A DNA stretch of 64,000 bases from Oceanobacillus_B kapialis (GTDB lineage Bacteria; Bacillota; Bacilli; Bacillales; Amphibacillaceae), in assembly GCF_042685265.1 (NCBI RefSeq), contig NZ_JBHUMX010000010.1, one strand, 5' to 3'. Below are positions 26,150-35,182 of this stretch, piece by piece. The notes beneath the pieces were generated by a model that made no database searches, was not told where the DNA came from, and was given only the letters and a program-made list of their open reading frames with translations. The translations under genes were made by a program, and so were the position numbers. Within the stretch, counting starts at the first letter, position 1; each line of letters begins with the position of its first letter.

Positions 26150-26300
26150 GCAGAGCGTCGTTTAGAAACGTAGCGGATGGAGCGAATCAACTGAGATAAA
26201 GGAATCACGGTGAGGATACGAACCGATGATGACTTATCGTAGGGCGATGCGTGAAGCCGCCTAGTTTCTGGGCGCTGGAGCTGGACGTGGCTGTTCCTGT
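26150..26300. repeat. AAAAGCGCA dispersed repeat, second copy
   Basis: It starts AGAAAAGCGCAGAGCGTCG and ends near GGGCGCTGGAGCTGGAC. The outer ends GCGCAGAGCG and GGGCGCTGGAGC are roughly inverse. The core GGAGCGAATCAACTGAGATA matches the copy at 25891. Similar sequences are common in Bacillaceae intergenic regions, from memory. Confidence 0.75.
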
Positions 26301-26343
26301 CTAAGAACAACATACCGCCAATTTTTTATACTTCCTTATCTTT

Positions 26344-26378
26344 ATAAAAAACCTGAATACGCTGACCCAGGCTTTTTA
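26344..26378 (-). terminator. Terminator of ksgA
   Basis: On the minus strand AGCCTG and CAGGTT flank a loop and are followed by TTTTT. Confidence 0.6.
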
Positions 26379-26420
26379 AATTCTCATTATTTTACTCTAT
26401 ACTAAACTTACACCCTTCAT

Positions 26421-27296
26421 CTACCCCAACTTATAAAATGCATTCGCTAATGTAGCAAATTCCTGCATATCCAGCGATTCACCACGTCTTGTACCATCAA
26501 TACCAATACGCTCCAGTGTCTGGTTGATTACTTCTTTATCAATCGCCCCTTTAAAATGATTCGTCAGGTTATTCCGTAATGTTTTACGACGCTGGGCGAA
26601 GCTTGCCTTAATAATGGAGAAGAAGTATTCCTCATTTTCCACTTCAACTGGAGGCTTGTCCCTTTTCACTAATCGCAAAATGCTTGAGTCGACATTTGGC
26701 TGGGGCATGAATACCTGCTTTGGAACGTCCATTACAACAGAAGCATGGGTGTAATACTGGACCGCTATAGTTAAAGACCCATAGCTCTTCGTATTCGGTC
26801 CAGCTGCCATTCTATCTGCAACCTCTTTTTGAATCATAACCGTAAGGCTATTTACTGGGAGATCCTCATGTAAAAGCTTTAATAAGATCGGAGTGGTAAT
26901 GTAATACGGCAAGTTCGCTACCACATGAACAGGTTGTGTTGGCGAGAAATTAGCAGCAATTTTCTCTGCAACATCCGCCTCTAATATATCTTCATTCACG
27001 ATGTTTACATTGTCGTATTCACGTAACGTATCCTGCAGTACTGGGATTAAGCGTTGATCAATTTCAAATGCTACAACTTTATCAGCATGAATTGCCAATT
27101 GTTCGGTTAAGGCTCCGATACCTGGACCGATTTCAATTGCTCCAGCCTGCTTATTAATCCCTGCATGGGCGATTATATTTTCTAAGACATTGCTGTCAAT
27201 AAGAAAGTTCTGTCCAAGACTTTTTTTGAATGTAAATTTATATTTATTCAATATTTCTTTTGTGCGTGTAGGTGTTGCAATATATTTTTTATTCAT
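26421..27296 (-). CDS. rsmA: 16S rRNA dimethyladenosine transferase (RsmA/KsgA)
   Basis: This 291-residue SAM-dependent enzyme dimethylates two adjacent adenines in helix 45 of 16S rRNA. Motifs seen are SLGQNFLIDSNVL, the SAM loop IEIGPGIGALTEQ and the catalytic NLPYYI. ATG 27296 sits 9 nt after AGGAGG and overlaps the rnmV stop region by 8 nt, so the two genes are coupled. Loss of the gene would give kasugamycin resistance. Confidence 0.98.
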   Translation of the reverse strand: MNKKYIATPTRTKEILNKYKFTFKKSLGQNFLIDSNVLENIIAHAGINKQAGAIEIGPGIGALTEQLAIHADKVVAFEIDQRLIPVLQDTLREYDNVNIVNEDILEADVAEKIAANFSPTQPVHVVANLPYYITTPILLKLLHEDLPVNSLTVMIQKEVADRMAAGPNTKSYGSLTIAVQYYTHASVVMDVPKQVFMPQPNVDSSILRLVKRDKPPVEVENEEYFFSIIKASFAQRRKTLRNNLTNHFKGAIDKEVINQTLERIGIDGTRRGESLDMQEFATLANAFYKLG

Positions 27297-27858
27297 TGGG
27301 CCCATCCTCCTGTTGCAGTTGCTTCATGGCTTCCTCAAATTGCGCTTTATTTATTTGGAACATTGTCAGTCGTTTTAAAAGTTGCTTCCCATTAGTGTGC
27401 CCAATTTGCAACAGCTCACCAAGACGCTTTCTCCTTGTACTAGAACCGGCCCCACCAATTAGACCATGCAATACTAGATCTTCTTTCGTAATCTCACTTT
27501 GCTCTTCCTCTTTTAATTCATAGACATCAGCCAGTGCTTGTTGGATTACTTCAAGGGAAGCGTGCTCAATACCTAAGCTGCGTTTCCTTACAGAGCTTGA
27601 TCTAGCTTGATTAGGAGTGAGAAAGGCATGCTTACAACCAGGCACAGCCTCATTAACAATGTGGCGAATACGCTCCCCGGGATAATCAGGGTCTGTAAAG
27701 ATTATGACGCCGCGTTTTTCCTTGGCGTGTTTAATTTGCTCCAAGGTTACACGATTTATGGCTGACCCGTTTGTTTCAATGGTATCAGCGTTAACAGCTT
27801 GAAGGATTCTAGCCGTATCATCTCTACCTTCCACAACAATTACTTCTTTTATCTTCAT
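27289..27858 (-). CDS. rnmV: Ribonuclease M5
   Basis: This 189-residue Toprim-domain nuclease matures 5S rRNA. The Toprim motifs VVEGRDD near the N-terminus (residues 8-14) and IFTDPDYPGERIR near residue 54 are clear. Gene order rnmV-ksgA is conserved in Bacilli, and the two overlap by 8 nt. Confidence 0.96.
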   Translation of the reverse strand: MKIKEVIVVEGRDDTARILQAVNADTIETNGSAINRVTLEQIKHAKEKRGVIIFTDPDYPGERIRHIVNEAVPGCKHAFLTPNQARSSSVRKRSLGIEHASLEVIQQALADVYELKEEEQSEITKEDLVLHGLIGGAGSSTRRKRLGELLQIGHTNGKQLLKRLTMFQINKAQFEEAMKQLQQEDGPNE

Positions 27859-28012
27859 TGCATTCCTCTTTCTTCACGTATTAGATAGTAGCTGTACATG
27901 ACTACCTAATATCATTAAAATGTATCAAAATTCCCGCAGGCGTCTGTACTGCCGTGTGCTATTTCATAGTGTCCTTGCTCTTATTATGACATTTTAAGAG
28001 CTCTATATAAAT

Positions 28013-28045
28013 AATGCTCTTACCACTATATCATGGTAAGAGCAT
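28013..28045 (-). terminator. Terminator of yabE
   Basis: ATGCTCTTACCA and TGGTAAGAGCAT form a perfect 12-bp stem followed by TATTTAT on the minus strand. Confidence 0.75.
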
Positions 28046-28050
28046 AAATA

Positions 28051-29307
28051 TTAATCAAGAACTTTTACAGTTACTGTTTTTCTTCCCCAGCTGTAGGCTG
28101 CACTTTTGCTCGGGACATGGACATCAATGCGGTTTCCTACAATATGACCGCCTGTGTCTGCTGCTATTGCTTCTCCATAGCCTTCCACCCAAACCTTTGA
28201 ACCTAGTGGAATAACATTTGGATCTACAGCAATAACCTTCATGTTTGGATTGGCATGTAAGTCAATTCCTGTAGAGGTATGGCCCGAACAACCGCTACAT
28301 CCAGCGGTATAGGCGCTTGCACTCATTGTAAACACTTTGCCATTAGAACTTGGTTGCTTGCTTTCTTTTGGCTTTTCTTCAGATAGAGTAACAAGATTTC
28401 CTTCGTCTGCAGGTTCTTGCTTTTTAGCTACCTGTGGCTGTTCTACTTTCGTACCTATTGCAACAACACGGTTTTTTGATTCTTTTGTTACTTCTTCACT
28501 TACTAATTCCCGGCTTGCTTCTTTTCCGTTTTCTATCACAATTTCATAAACCTTTTTAACGGTACCTTCTTCTCCTTCAGAAATAACCCGCTCTTCCCCT
28601 TTTGGAAGGCTGCTATCTTCTCGTTCCTCTGTTTCAAAGGCAATCGCTTCACTTACTTCTTCTTCATCCTTCTCAACACGAACAATGGAGATAGAGGTTT
28701 TCTTAGAAAGTGTGTCGTCAAGCTTTGGTTTAATTTTATCATCACTCTTCGGATCAAAGGCAACGCCTGCTTTTTCAAGCAAGTCTTTTACACTTCCACC
28801 GGTAGTCCATTGCTTGATTTCTTTATTTCCATCATGAATTGTAACTTGGTATGCTTGATTTACGTCTATATGTAGTCCATCTTCTAATGCTGTCTGCATA
28901 TCATGCGAAACTTCATCATGGTCTGCAAAGGAAAGACTATTTTCCTTTAAAAACGCTTCTACTGTGTCCGCAGTCGTATAATACTCCTGCTCGGCTCCAT
29001 CTATTGTAACGAATATTTGTTTTGCTGTTTTGTAGTTGACTTCCATACCGTTTTCAATGGCCGCGTCCATTTCATGTGAGACGAGATCATGTTCTCCAAC
29101 GGTAATCCCCGCTTCTTTTAGCAGTTGGTCAATCGTTGTTGCATGTGTTTTCACTTTTTGTTTTTCCCCGTTGTCATTTAGCACTACTTCTGCCTTTGTC
29201 GCATCAAATAATACTAACCCTGAAAATACTACAAGTGCCAAAACACCAATGCTTGAAATAACCAGCTTCATTTTCGATGCCGGCATAAGCTTTGAAATAA
29301 CTCGCAT
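28051..29307 (-). CDS. yabE: YabE, Rpf/Sps-like cell-wall-binding protein with G5 and 3D domains
   Basis: This 418-residue exported protein has a membrane anchor or signal (residues ~13-34), three DUF348 repeats (about 40-190, each with VxxxGxxxxxxTxxxTVxxxL spacing), a G5 domain (about 200-290), a low-complexity linker and a C-terminal 3D domain (about 325-418) with conserved Asp residues in AVDPNVIPLGSKVWVEGYG and IAADTGG. Relatives are lytic transglycosylase-like wall enzymes. ATG 29307 follows GAGAGGGGG; the longer frame adds 19 residues. Confidence 0.94.
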   Translation of the reverse strand: MRVISKLMPASKMKLVISSIGVLALVVFSGLVLFDATKAEVVLNDNGEKQKVKTHATTIDQLLKEAGITVGEHDLVSHEMDAAIENGMEVNYKTAKQIFVTIDGAEQEYYTTADTVEAFLKENSLSFADHDEVSHDMQTALEDGLHIDVNQAYQVTIHDGNKEIKQWTTGGSVKDLLEKAGVAFDPKSDDKIKPKLDDTLSKKTSISIVRVEKDEEEVSEAIAFETEEREDSSLPKGEERVISEGEEGTVKKVYEIVIENGKEASRELVSEEVTKESKNRVVAIGTKVEQPQVAKKQEPADEGNLVTLSEEKPKESKQPSSNGKVFTMSASAYTAGCSGCSGHTSTGIDLHANPNMKVIAVDPNVIPLGSKVWVEGYGEAIAADTGGHIVGNRIDVHVPSKSAAYSWGRKTVTVKVLD

Positions 29308-29489
29308 GCTTCTGCCCCCTCTCAATGCATTTTTGATTATAGATACAGTTATATGCAAAGTCAAAGCTATTCCGATTACGGTTAGTTTACAATTAGATTA
29401 CATTGAGAAAAGGGCCATAAATGAAGTTGTTAAAGTATCTTATAAACCCTTTCTGTACAAGGGTTTATGCCATTTTTACAATTACATGG

Positions 29490-29516
29490 AAAAAGCCAGG
29501 ACTCTGTGTCCAGGCT
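29490..29516 (-). terminator. Terminator of tatD
   Basis: AGCCTGGAC and GTCCTGGCT pair with one mismatch and are followed by TTTTT on the minus strand. Confidence 0.7.
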
Positions 29517-29577
29517 TCTTTATAATTCCCATTGTTTACCTATATTTTAACATATTATGTTATTTGCTTTACAACCC

Positions 29578-30348
29578 TCATAATTCGAGTTTAAAGAGAG
29601 AAAAGGCGTTTTGTGTCGTTAATTTACTAATTTCCTCCAAACTAACGCCTCTTAAATCGGCTATTTTTTCTGCAACCAATTTCACATAGGCAGGTTCATT
29701 TCGTTTTCCTCTGTTTGGGTGTGGCGCGAGAAATGGTGCATCTGTTTCCACCAATAATCTGTCTGCTGGTACCTGTACCGCTACTTCTTTTGGCAGTGGA
29801 GCATTTTTAAACGTTACAGGCCCACCTAGTGAAATGTAGAAATTCATATCCAGGCATGTTTGGACATAATCTACGGAGTCGTTATAGCAATGCATAATCC
29901 CGCCAACAGCTTGGGCATCTTCTTCCTGAAGGATTTCGATTATATCCTCTGTGGCTTCCCTGTTATGAATAATAATAGGCATATTTACTTTTTTCGCCAA
30001 TTGAATTTGCTTGCGGAAAACTTGCTTTTGAATATCTTTAGGAGACTTGTCCCAGTGATAATCAAGCCCCATTTCCCCGATGGCTACCACCTTTGGATGT
30101 TCAGCTAGTTCTTCAATCCATTTTAAATGATCCTCTGTCATGTCAATGGCATCTACTGGGTGCCAGCCTACAGCAGCATAGATTGTTTCATATTGCTCGG
30201 CAATTTCAATGGCAAGTGGTATGGTCTCACTATCAAACCCAACAACAACCATATATTTCACACCCGCATCAAAAGCTCGCTGGATTGTTGCCTCACGGTC
30301 CTCCATAAATTGCCTAGCATTTAAGTGTACATGTGTATCAAATAGCAT
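29578..30348 (-). CDS. tatD: TatD-family deoxyribonuclease (YabD)
   Basis: This 256-residue metal-dependent hydrolase has the TIM-barrel metal ligands DTHVHLN (residues 4-10), GEMGLDYHWD, IIIHNREA, HCYNDS and ETDAPFLAPHPNRGKRNEP. TatD enzymes are 3'-5' DNA exonucleases active in DNA repair. It lies downstream of metG in the conserved metG-tatD order. Confidence 0.95.
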   Translation of the reverse strand: MLFDTHVHLNARQFMEDREATIQRAFDAGVKYMVVVGFDSETIPLAIEIAEQYETIYAAVGWHPVDAIDMTEDHLKWIEELAEHPKVVAIGEMGLDYHWDKSPKDIQKQVFRKQIQLAKKVNMPIIIHNREATEDIIEILQEEDAQAVGGIMHCYNDSVDYVQTCLDMNFYISLGGPVTFKNAPLPKEVAVQVPADRLLVETDAPFLAPHPNRGKRNEPAYVKLVAEKIADLRGVSLEEISKLTTQNAFSLFKLEL

Positions 30349-30396
30349 TATTTATCCTCCTAAAAAGCGTACACGTTTACAGTTAATTTTTTAAAA

Positions 30397-30433
30397 CAAA
30401 AGGCCACCCCCCAAAACGGGAACTGACCTTTTG
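30397..30433 (-). terminator. Terminator of metG
   Basis: AAAAGGTCAGTTCCC and GGGGTGGCCTTTT form a stem with small imperfections and a GTTTT tail on the minus strand. Confidence 0.7.
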
Positions 30434-30438
30434 TAGAA

Positions 30439-32397
30439 TTATTTTACAACAGAGCCGTTCGGCAGATCCTGTTCAACAGAAGCAAGGACTAACTTGCCTT
30501 CCTCATCTTCTCCACATAGAATCATACCTTCAGACATTTCGCCTCTAAGTTTCACAGGTTTTAAGTTAGTGACACAAATCACTTTTTTACCTGGTAATTC
30601 TTCTGGACTATAGTATTGCGCGATACCAGAAATAACTTGGCGCTTTTCTTCACCTAAGTCTAATTGAAGCTTCAACAGCTTATCTGCTTTTTTCACAGGT
30701 TCCGCCTTCACAACTTCTGCGACACGCATATCTACCTTCATAAAATCATCAAAGGCAATTTGTTCTTTTGATGTATCTTCCTGCTTGGCAGGCTTTTCTT
30801 CTTCCTGTGCTGGTCCCTGCATCATCGCTTTAATGGCAGCTACTTCCACCTCAGCATCAAGTCTCGGGAAGATTGGCTCTCCCTTTTGTACCTGTGTACC
30901 TTCTGGAATATTGCCTTCTTCATAGACACTGTCCCACTCATGCAAGGTAGCGTCACTAACATTTAACTGGCGGAAGATTTCACTCGGCGCTTCTGTCAGG
31001 AATGGCTGCAGCATCACAGCCGCTTTACGCAGATATTCTGCTAAATGTGCCATCACATTTCCCAGACGCTCTTTTTTGGATTCATCTTTAGCCAATACCC
31101 ATGGCTCTGTCTCATCAATGTACTTGTTTGTACGACTAATCATTTGCCATAGAGAAGCTAAGGCCACAGAGAACTGCATTTCTTCAAGTGCATCTTCTAC
31201 CTTTTTAATCGTTTCTTTACCAAAGGCTTCTAGTGATGCATCCACTTCTGTCTCACTTGCCTTGTATGCAGGAATTTTACCGTCAAAGTATTTGCCAATC
31301 ATCGCAATCGTTCTGTTTAGTAAGTTGCCTAAGTCGTTTGCTAAATCATAGTTGGTACGTTCCACAAACCCTTCTGGTGTGAAGACACCATCTGAACCGA
31401 ATGGAACCTCACGAAGCAGGTAGTAGCGTAGTGCATCCAAGCCATAACGGTCTGTTAGGCTTACTGGATCCACGACATTACCTTTTGATTTTGACATTTT
31501 GCCGTCCTTCATCAAAATCCAGCCGTGCGCAAAGATTTTTTTCGGTAATGGCAGATCTAGTGCCATTAAAAGAATAGGCCAGTAGATTGTATGGAAACGG
31601 ACAATCTCTTTACTCATTAAATGCACGTCTGCAGGCCAATATTTATTATATCTTTCTTGGTTGTCAGTACCATAGCCGAGTGCTGTAATGTAATTAAGCA
31701 ATGCATCAATCCAAACATAGATAACGTGTTTAGGGTTTCCTGGAACTTTTACACCCCAATCAAACGTTGTTCTTGATACTGCAAGATCTTCTAACCCTGG
31801 CTTGATAAAGTTGTTCAACATTTCATTTTTACGGCTTTCAGGTTGGATAAACTCCGGATTATCTTCATAGAATTGTACAAGCCGATCGACATATTTACTC
31901 ATTTTAAAGAAATAAGACTCTTCCTTGACCTTCTCTACTGGGCCGCCACAATCCGGACAATGTCCGTCGTTTAGCTGACGTTCTGTAAAAAAGGATTCAC
32001 ATGATGTACAGTACCAGCCTTCATATTGGTCAAGATAAATGTCACCTTGCTGCACAAGCTGATCAAACAGCTTTGCCAATACCTTTTTATGACGTTCTTG
32101 TGTGGTTCGGATAAAATCATCATTTGTAATTTTTAGCTTTTTCCAAAGCTCTTGAATTCCTCCAACAATTTCATCAACATATTCCTGAGGAGACTGTCCT
32201 TTTTCTTCAGCCTTCTTCTGGATTTTCTGCCCATGCTCATCGGCACCTGTTAGATACATAACATCATAACCGCGCATTCTTTTATAACGGGCAATTGCAT
32301 CGCCAGCCACTGTTGAGTATGCATGGCCAATATGCAAATTACCACTCGGATAATAAATTGGTGTTGTTATATAAAATGTCTTTTTATCTGATGGCAT
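30439..32397 (-). CDS. metG: Methionyl-tRNA synthetase
   Basis: This 652-residue class I synthetase has HIGH (HIGH at ~22), the zinc-binding cluster CTSCESF...CPDCGG (~residues 126-148), KMSKS, and a C-terminal EMAP/Trbp111-like tRNA-binding dimer domain (last ~105 residues). ATG 32397 follows GGAGG; the 10-residue longer start is unsupported. A sigma-A promoter lies upstream, and I see no T-box or S-box leader. B. subtilis name is metS. Confidence 0.98.
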   Translation of the reverse strand: MPSDKKTFYITTPIYYPSGNLHIGHAYSTVAGDAIARYKRMRGYDVMYLTGADEHGQKIQKKAEEKGQSPQEYVDEIVGGIQELWKKLKITNDDFIRTTQERHKKVLAKLFDQLVQQGDIYLDQYEGWYCTSCESFFTERQLNDGHCPDCGGPVEKVKEESYFFKMSKYVDRLVQFYEDNPEFIQPESRKNEMLNNFIKPGLEDLAVSRTTFDWGVKVPGNPKHVIYVWIDALLNYITALGYGTDNQERYNKYWPADVHLMSKEIVRFHTIYWPILLMALDLPLPKKIFAHGWILMKDGKMSKSKGNVVDPVSLTDRYGLDALRYYLLREVPFGSDGVFTPEGFVERTNYDLANDLGNLLNRTIAMIGKYFDGKIPAYKASETEVDASLEAFGKETIKKVEDALEEMQFSVALASLWQMISRTNKYIDETEPWVLAKDESKKERLGNVMAHLAEYLRKAAVMLQPFLTEAPSEIFRQLNVSDATLHEWDSVYEEGNIPEGTQVQKGEPIFPRLDAEVEVAAIKAMMQGPAQEEEKPAKQEDTSKEQIAFDDFMKVDMRVAEVVKAEPVKKADKLLKLQLDLGEEKRQVISGIAQYYSPEELPGKKVICVTNLKPVKLRGEMSEGMILCGEDEEGKLVLASVEQDLPNGSVVK

Positions 32398-32443
32398 TTT
32401 GCTACCTCCTTCAATTGCTAGCATCAATTAATAAACTATTCCT

Positions 32444-32472
32444 ATTGTAGCTTTTCTTACGTATTTTGCCAA
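32444..32472 (-). promoter_or_regulatory. metG promoter
   Basis: TTGGCA (32467-32472), 17 nt, and TACAAT (32444-32449) form a good sigma-A promoter on the minus strand. Confidence 0.65.
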
Positions 32473-32527
32473 ACCCCTTGCAATAATCAGTATTGCCTGG
32501 TTTTCCTTTTCTCATAAAGACAGGAAA

Positions 32528-32545
32528 TTTTGTCGAACTATGTCG
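32528..32545. promoter_or_regulatory. Pair of 0A boxes upstream of abrB
   Basis: TTGTCGAA and TGTCGAA occur as direct repeats with a 10-11-nt period, about one helical turn. Both match the Spo0A-binding core TGTCGAA. They lie ~150 bp upstream of the abrB -35. Confidence 0.55.
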
Positions 32546-32687
32546 AAAAACAGAAACTAAACTCCTAACTTATAGTGCTTCTATAGATAGAAACAACACC
32601 CAAAATATATTGGAAAACTTGCTTCAAGTCTTTGTTTGTGCGGTTTATCAAATTTTCCCACTAATTTTATTTTTAGGTAAATATATG

Positions 32688-32737
32688 TTGACAGACGTGG
32701 GAAAGGTTGGTATTCTATTGCTTAGAAACATGTCGAA
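32688..32737 (+). promoter_or_regulatory. abrB promoter with downstream 0A box
   Basis: TTGACA (32688-32693), 17 nt, and TATTCT (32711-32716) form the promoter. TGTCGAA at 32731-32737 lies about +10 to +15 relative to the predicted start, the place where Spo0A~P represses abrB in B. subtilis. Confidence 0.7.
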
Positions 32738-32815
32738 TTATGACGATTATTTTGGAAAGAATGTACTTTACAATATGTAAATGAAAATACTTTCCAACCT
32801 AAGAGGGGGAGAAAA

Positions 32816-33094
32816 ATGAAGTCTACTGGAATTGTACGTAAAGTCGATGAGCTTGGCCGTGTGGTAATCCCTATTGAACTCCGTCGCACACTTGATATTC
32901 ATGAGAAAGATGCAATGGAGATCTACGTGGACAACGATAAAATTGTCCTTAAAAAATATAAACCAAACATGACTTGTCACCTAACCGGGGAAGTATCAGA
33001 TGACAACCTTTCTTTAGCAAACGGTAAACTTGTTCTTAGTCCTGAGGGTGCGCAAGAACTTGTAAATGAAATCCAATCACGCTTCAACAAGTAA
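32816..33094 (+). CDS. abrB: Transition-state regulator AbrB
   Basis: This 92-residue protein has the swapped-hairpin DNA-binding domain MKSTGIVRKVDELGRVVIPIELRRTL in residues 1-26 and the C-terminal multimerisation domain. AbrB represses many stationary-phase genes, including the spoVG promoter. It is the only gene in this stretch on the plus strand, as in B. subtilis. The ribosome-binding site is AGAGGGGG. Confidence 0.97.
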   Translation: MKSTGIVRKVDELGRVVIPIELRRTLDIHEKDAMEIYVDNDKIVLKKYKPNMTCHLTGEVSDDNLSLANGKLVLSPEGAQELVNEIQSRFNK

Positions 33095-33133
33095 ATTACT
33101 TACTTTTCTACATAAGACATCAGAGGCGATATT

Positions 33134-33175
33134 AAAAAGGGCTTGACGCTTGCTTAGCACGTCAGCCCTTTTTCT
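33134..33175. terminator. Bidirectional terminator between abrB and rsmI
   Basis: AAAAAGGGCTTGACG and CGTCAGCCCTTTTT form a stem; A-run and T-run serve both convergent genes. Confidence 0.85.
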
Positions 33176-33191
33176 TTATGTCTAGTTAAAG

Positions 33192-34070
33192 TTAATCAGA
33201 ATCAATATGATAGGCCTGATACACCTCGCGCTTAGGCATTTGTCGTTCTGTAGCTACCCTCTTTATTGCCTCTTTACTCGGTAAACTTTCTCCTTCTATA
33301 TAATGGATGACATGTTCCCTTACTGAAAGATGGCTCCACCATAACACTTCACTTTCATGTATGTCACTGCTGGTTCCTTCCACCACAATACAGCATTCTC
33401 CCTTTAATGTGGTTTCAGTCACATAGGTTAGCAGTTCTTCTGTTGTCCCCCGACTGAATTCCTCAAACCGCTTTGTAAGCTCTCTAGCAATGACAGCCTG
33501 TCTGTCTCCCAAGCGATCCTTTATTGCTTTTAACGTATCCTTCAAACGATGTGGTGATTCATAAAACAACAGGGTATCTTTCAGCCCTTTTAAACGATCG
33601 AGCTCTGCTTCCTTCTCCTTCTTTTTCCGCGGAAGAAATCCATAAAAGTGAAAGGATTTAGCAGGAAGGCCCGAGCCTACTAACGCACATAATGCTGCAT
33701 TGGCACCTGGTAGAACCACTACTGGTAAGTCGTTAGCAATGGCAGCTTGCACTAACTCATACCCTGGATCAGAAATGGCAGGCATACCAGCATCACTGAC
33801 GACAGCAATTGATTCCCCTTGCTCCATTCTCGGCAGGAGCTGTTCTTCTCTCCCAAGCTTATTATGCTCGTGATAGCTTATGAGTGGTGTATTTATTTCA
33901 AAATGATTCAATAGCTTTTTTGTGTTTCTCGTATCCTCCGCTGCGATGACATTTACTGTCTTTAATGTTTTCAACGCGCGAAATGTGATATCCTCCAGGT
34001 TACCAATTGGTGTAGGTACCACATAAAGCGTGCCACCTGCTCCGTCTTCATAGCTCTTTTGTACTTTCAC
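33192..34070 (-). CDS. rsmI: 16S rRNA 2'-O-methyltransferase RsmI
   Basis: This 292-residue tetrapyrrole-methylase-fold enzyme methylates C1402 of 16S rRNA. The signature YVVPTPIGNLEDITFRAL is at residues ~16-33, and VSDAGMPAISDPG lies near residue 92. The start is GTG 34070 after GAAGAGG and overlaps yazA by 23 nt. It is called yabC in B. subtilis. Confidence 0.96.
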   Translation of the reverse strand: MKVQKSYEDGAGGTLYVVPTPIGNLEDITFRALKTLKTVNVIAAEDTRNTKKLLNHFEINTPLISYHEHNKLGREEQLLPRMEQGESIAVVSDAGMPAISDPGYELVQAAIANDLPVVVLPGANAALCALVGSGLPAKSFHFYGFLPRKKKEKEAELDRLKGLKDTLLFYESPHRLKDTLKAIKDRLGDRQAVIARELTKRFEEFSRGTTEELLTYVTETTLKGECCIVVEGTSSDIHESEVLWWSHLSVREHVIHYIEGESLPSKEAIKRVATERQMPKREVYQAYHIDSD

Positions 34071-34341
34071 AGCGCACCTCTTCTTTCAGCATATCCCGTA
34101 TTAACGCAAGTTTCCGCCTACGGGGTAGTTGTTTTATCTGGTATTCCTTTTGCATTGCTAATTCCTTTGATGGAAAATGTTCCATGTAAACCACTTCAAA
34201 CGGACCCCTGCCACGCGTGTATTTGGCACCCTTTCCGTCCTCATGCATCTGCAGGCGTTTGTTAAAATTATTCGTATACCCTGTATATAAAGTATCGTCC
34301 TTACATTTCAGTATATATACTGTATGCTTCGTGTCATGCAT
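34048..34341 (-). CDS. yazA: GIY-YIG nuclease-like protein YazA
   Basis: This 97-residue protein of the UPF0213/URI family has the core VYILKCKDDTLYTGYTNN, in which the two Tyr clusters replace GIY and YIG, and an Arg-Lys-rich end. The biological role is unknown. ATG 34341 overlaps the yabB stop by 8 nt (GCATGA context), so the start to 34380 is not favoured. Confidence 0.94.
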   Translation of the reverse strand: MHDTKHTVYILKCKDDTLYTGYTNNFNKRLQMHEDGKGAKYTRGRGPFEVVYMEHFPSKELAMQKEYQIKQLPRRRKLALIRDMLKEEVRCESTKEL

Positions 34342-35074
34342 AAATAATCCCTTCTGCCTCTTCCGTGTAGTTCCCATCACTATTGTAAATATATAAGGGG
34401 GGCAAAAATTTCAAGCCTGGCTTTCCATCCCTCGTTCCTTCTACAAGTAACATGTTCGCTTCCTTGCCCTTTTTCGGGTATACCAATTGAATACGCTTTG
34501 GCTCCAGTTTGTATTTACGGAATAACGTGATGATATCAACAAGCCGGTCTGGCCGATGCACCATTGCTACTTTCCCGCCAGGACGAACATAAAGCTTACA
34601 GGCTTTTACCACATCTTCCAGCGTACAATAGACCTCGTGCCTCGCAATCGTGAGGTACTCATTATGATTATGCTCATTTTTGGAAGGGGTTTTGAAGTAA
34701 GGAGGATTACAGGTAACCACATCAAAGCTGCTCTGTTGCAGGTCTGGCCCTATATTGTTTAAATCCGCATGAATTACTTCTAACCGATCTTCAAGTCCAT
34801 TCATTTCAATATTCCGCTCCGCCATATGGAAAATACGTTCCTGGATTTCCACCCCTGTTATCTTTGCCTGAGACTTCCGCGACAATAGGAGTGGGATAAC
34901 CCCATTTCCGGTACATAAATCTAAAATAGACCCGCGTTTAATCGGAACATACGCAAAATGTGCCAGTAATATGGCGTCAAGAGAGAAAGAAAACGCCGTC
35001 GGGCTTTGGATGATTTTCATACTCTCATCTGCTAGTAAATAGTCTATCCGTTCATCATCATATAACGCTACCAT
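34334..35074 (-). CDS. yabB: tRNA1(Val) (adenine-N6)-methyltransferase-like protein YabB
   Basis: This 246-residue SAM methyltransferase has the SAM loop ILDLCTGNGVIPLLLS and the N6-adenine motif VVTCNPPYFKTP. The family is TrmN6-like, suggesting modification of tRNA A37. Position between yabA and yazA is conserved. Confidence 0.94.
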   Translation of the reverse strand: MVALYDDERIDYLLADESMKIIQSPTAFSFSLDAILLAHFAYVPIKRGSILDLCTGNGVIPLLLSRKSQAKITGVEIQERIFHMAERNIEMNGLEDRLEVIHADLNNIGPDLQQSSFDVVTCNPPYFKTPSKNEHNHNEYLTIARHEVYCTLEDVVKACKLYVRPGGKVAMVHRPDRLVDIITLFRKYKLEPKRIQLVYPKKGKEANMLLVEGTRDGKPGLKFLPPLYIYNSDGNYTEEAEGIIYA

Positions 35075-35140
35075 TGCCTTACCCTTTCTATGTAAAAATC
35101 AATTTTGTTGCTAAACAATATTCCCTACAAGTTCTTTGTA

Positions 35141-35170
35141 AGAAAGGCTGCCCCATTGTTGGGACAGCCA
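35141..35170 (-). terminator. Terminator of yabA
   Basis: GGCTGTCCC and GGGGCAGCC pair around AACAAT and are followed by TTTCTT on the minus strand. Confidence 0.75.
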
Positions 35171-35182
35171 CTCTAATGTTTG

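Noticed and set aside
32398..32815. Possible T-box or S-box leader for metG
   Set aside because: I find neither the T-box AGGTGGTACCGCG sequence nor the S-box signature there; a plain promoter lies 47 bp before the start.
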